DNA of 64,000 nt from Prorocentrum cordatum (taxonomy: Eukaryota > Sar > Dinophyceae > Prorocentrales > Prorocentraceae): the NCBI GenBank assembly GCA_963575745.1, contig CAUYUJ010000891.1:433639-497638 (forward strand). The letters run 5' to 3'. The notes below the pieces were generated by a model, which searched no databases, was not told where the DNA came from, and was given only the letters and a program-made list of their open reading frames with translations. Below are positions 63,572 through 64,000 of the stretch, piece after piece. The stretch's first letter is position 1, and every line of letters starts with the position of its first letter. A program made the translations under genes and the position numbers.

Positions 63572-64000
63572 GACCGGCCTCGCCTGCAGGGGGCGGACAT
63601 GCGGGGGTCGCTCCAGAGAGGGCCTTGCCTTCGAGGATCGAAAGGGTTGCCATCTTTCCCGTAGCTGACGGCGGAAGGGCGGCGGAAATACAACAAGGCC
63701 GCCTCCGCCGGCGAAAGCCGGCGGAAGCCAGAAGTAAACCGAGGCCGCCTCCGCCGGCGGAAGCTCAGTTGAACTCGCCGGAAGCAAACGTCGATCCTCA
63801 AATAGATGACAACATTTTTCGGTTCAGGGTTCCCGGAATCGGCCATGTATCGGATGGCCTTCGGCCCATCCGGCCACCGCGCCTGGATTGTGGTCAGTTC
63901 TGAGGCCTCTTGGGAGCCCTCCTGGGAGCCTCTTGGTGGCCTCTTGGAGCTTCCTCGGGACCTCTTGGAGCTTCTTCGGGGCCTCTGGGGAGCTTCTGGG
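63572..64000. other. Start of CysRS intron 9
   Basis: After the probable GA donor: a duplicated CCGCCTCCGCCGGCG(G)AA(A)GC unit (63699 and 63748) and the beginning of a CTCTTGGGAGCC-type array (63895-64000). The next exon is not reached. Confidence 0.6.

Noticed and set aside
1-64000. Spliced-leader, tRNA, rRNA and snRNA genes
   Set aside because: No match to the dinoflagellate spliced leader (CCGTAGCCATTTTGGCTCAAG type) on either strand was noticed, nor a cloverleaf or rRNA core sequence. A covariance-model search would be decisive.

Overview
KIND OF ORGANISM. The window reads as nuclear DNA of a dinoflagellate. The signs are: GC-rich DNA crowded with simple and dispersed repeats; tiny exons (45-230 nt) separated by very long introns; splice donors GC, GA and GT, nearly all with an AG|G acceptor; short direct repeats across the intron edges; and a degenerate LINE of the dinoflagellate type. 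Large-genome species with long introns, such as Prorocentrum, fit, but the species is inference only. No rRNA, tRNA, spliced-leader or CRISPR sequence was found. LAYOUT. Three genes on the plus strand can be supported, plus one LINE on the minus strand. (1) A cysteinyl-tRNA synthetase (CysRS) gene runs through the whole window. Nine exons were placed by similarity to the eukaryotic protein and by matching splice phase: 312-369, 3035-3103, 6005-6051, 12226-12289, 50314-50365, 61170-61214, 61857-61943, 63359-63403 and 63513-63571. Together they encode about 174 residues of the catalytic N-terminal half, including the HMGH signature. The remaining C-terminal half lies beyond the right edge. Intron 4 (12290-50313) is about 38 kb. 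(2) Inside intron 4, on the same strand, sits a second multi-exon gene: exons A-J at 14429-14530, 21169-21267, 22700-22852, 23943-24089, 24922-25083, 33687-33812, 38781-38830, 40247-40474, 41201-41339 and 41640-41813. All exons join in phase into about 460 residues: an acidic proline-rich start, an SH3b-like segment, arginine/alanine/leucine-rich helices and a Gly/Ala/Pro-rich tail. Its function is unknown. (3) Also inside intron 4, at about 47.04-48.16 kb, is the 3' part of a Ser/Thr-rich (mucin-like) protein with a C-terminal membrane span. Its upstream exon-intron unit is tandemly duplicated. OTHER CONTENT. CysRS intron 3 holds an antisense, frameshifted LINE (about 6.6-11.2 kb). The rest is repeats: at least four short terminal-inverted-repeat families; a composite element with CCTAACAGCG/CGCTGTTAGG ends; a 1.2-kb foldback element; 73-, 77-, 114- and 152-bp tandem arrays; CTCTTGGGGGCC-type arrays; a roughly 110-150-bp family present at least a dozen times; and kilobases of GGA/TCC tracts. 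HOW IT FITS. The genes look functionally unrelated; what links them is architecture. Two genes sit inside one intron of a housekeeping gene, and intron edges repeatedly carry direct repeats. Both observations point to introns arising from inserted elements or local duplication. The main alternative for the nested arrangement is a misassembly, although the exact phase match across the 38-kb gap argues against it.
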